Assembly (NCBI GenBank): GCA_025490895.1
Contig: JALPQI010002170.1
Coordinates: forward strand, 49,108-113,107
Source of the DNA: Thaumatotibia leucotreta
Lineage: Eukaryota > Arthropoda > Insecta > Lepidoptera > Tortricidae
Direction: 5' to 3'
DNA length: 64,000 nt
Shown: positions 63,330 to 64,000 of the stretch, piece after piece
How the letters are laid out: every line of letters begins with the position of its first letter
Position numbering within the stretch: the stretch's first letter is position 1
Notes under the pieces: model-generated
What the model was told of the DNA's origin: nothing
Databases searched by the model: none
The model's input: only the letters and a program-made list of their open reading frames with translations
Made by a program: the position numbers and the translations under genes

Positions 63330-64000
63330 TTTAAGATCCAAGATGGCGGAACATTTTTCATCATTATACTCGTTTCTGACTAATTCACATCCGTGGTATT
63401 CGATTTTCGGGTCCATTCTAAGATCCAAGATGGCGGCAATGTTTTTTTAGCAATTTTCATCATTATACTCGTTTCTGACTAATTCACATCCGTGGTATTC
63501 GATTTTCGGGTCTATTCTAAGATCCAAGATGGCGGCAACGTTTTTTTAGCAATTTTCATCATTATACTCGGTTCCGACTAATTCGCATAAGTGGAATCCG
63601 AATTTCGTGTCCATTTTAAGATCCAAGATGGCGGCAACTTTTTTTGCAATTTTAATCATTATACTCGTTTCTGACTACTTCGCATACGTGGAAACCAATT
63701 TTCGGGTCCATTCTAAGATCGAAGATGGCGGTACAGTGTTTTTCTTTCTTTTGTAATTTTTGTCATTGTAGTCGTTTTTTAGACTAATTTACATAAGTGC
63801 CCGAATTTAGGATCAATTCAAGATCCTAGATTTCCTACGTATGTGTACCTACCTACCTAGTGGAAATGAGATATTCGGATTCCACGTGCGTGAATTAGTC
63901 AAAAAAGAAGTATAAAAAATGACGAAAATTGCAAAAAATTGTGTCGTCATCTTGGATCTTCAAATGGACTCTAAATTCTGGTTCCACGTATGTGAATTAG
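63330..64000. repeat. Satellite-like series built on AAGATCCAAGATGGCGG
   Basis: Five plus-strand units at about 63332, 63420, 63520, 63618 and 63714, spaced 88-100 bp, share AAGATCCAAGATGGCGG, TCATTATACTCGTTTCTGAC and CGATTTTCGGGTCCATTCTAAG. From about 63860 the sequence runs in the opposite orientation (TCATCTTGGATCTT, CACGTATGTGAATTAG), so the series is inverted and runs off the window. Confidence 0.82.

Overview
The window is nuclear DNA of an insect, almost certainly a moth or butterfly. It carries an RTE-clade LINE of the type annotated in Heliconius, tRNA-derived SINEs and '...CTTGGCCGGTTTTTT' tails familiar from Lepidoptera, many TA/TTA/TTAA-flanked MITEs, and intron-split coding sequence. 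There are no bacterial genes, operons, rRNA genes or CRISPR arrays.

From about 53.2 kb down to 0.9 kb the minus strand holds one large split gene, which I identify as IntS1 (Integrator complex subunit 1, C-terminal half). Sixteen exons totalling about 860 codons can be placed. They keep the order of the human protein, and their splice phases agree at every junction except one (exon 10/11), where an alternative acceptor restores phase. Thirteen of the 16 exons are each followed by a private tandem array of 3 to about 33 copies. The repeat unit is the 3' part of that exon plus its 5' splice site plus a little intron (units of 99 to 294 bp). This donor-anchored amplification of one exon after another in one gene is the most unusual thing here. 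One array is interrupted by a MITE whose TA duplication restores the repeat exactly, and two arrays carry internal sequence variants. Both facts argue that at least these arrays are real DNA and not an assembly artefact.

IntS1 introns also hold mobile elements. Between exons 16 and 15 (1.16-13.75 kb) is a nested set: a mariner element, broken by an RTE LINE (15-bp target duplication), which is itself broken by a Tc1-like element (TA) and by an LTR element with identical 298-bp LTRs (CAAG duplication), whose 3' LTR is broken by a further TA-flanked DNA element that carries a short dispersed repeat. Other introns hold a LINE with an open 987-codon ORF (19.5-22.5 kb), a near-intact RTE LINE broken only by a 59-bp fold-back insertion (32.0-35.0 kb), a candidate solo LTR, and several MITEs and SINEs, including PIF/Harbinger-type (TTA) and piggyBac-type (TTAA) MITEs.

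From 54.5 to 62.0 kb on the plus strand are three intronless paralogous genes for short seven-transmembrane proteins (318, 302 and 292 aa). They look like a lineage-specific orphan receptor family, loosely class-B-like, with no large ectodomain. The 5' half of IntS1 is not visible, so these genes either lie inside an IntS1 intron or mark a rearrangement or misjoin. The right end (62.4-64.0 kb) is repeat-rich, including a satellite-like series built on AAGATCCAAGATGGCGG.
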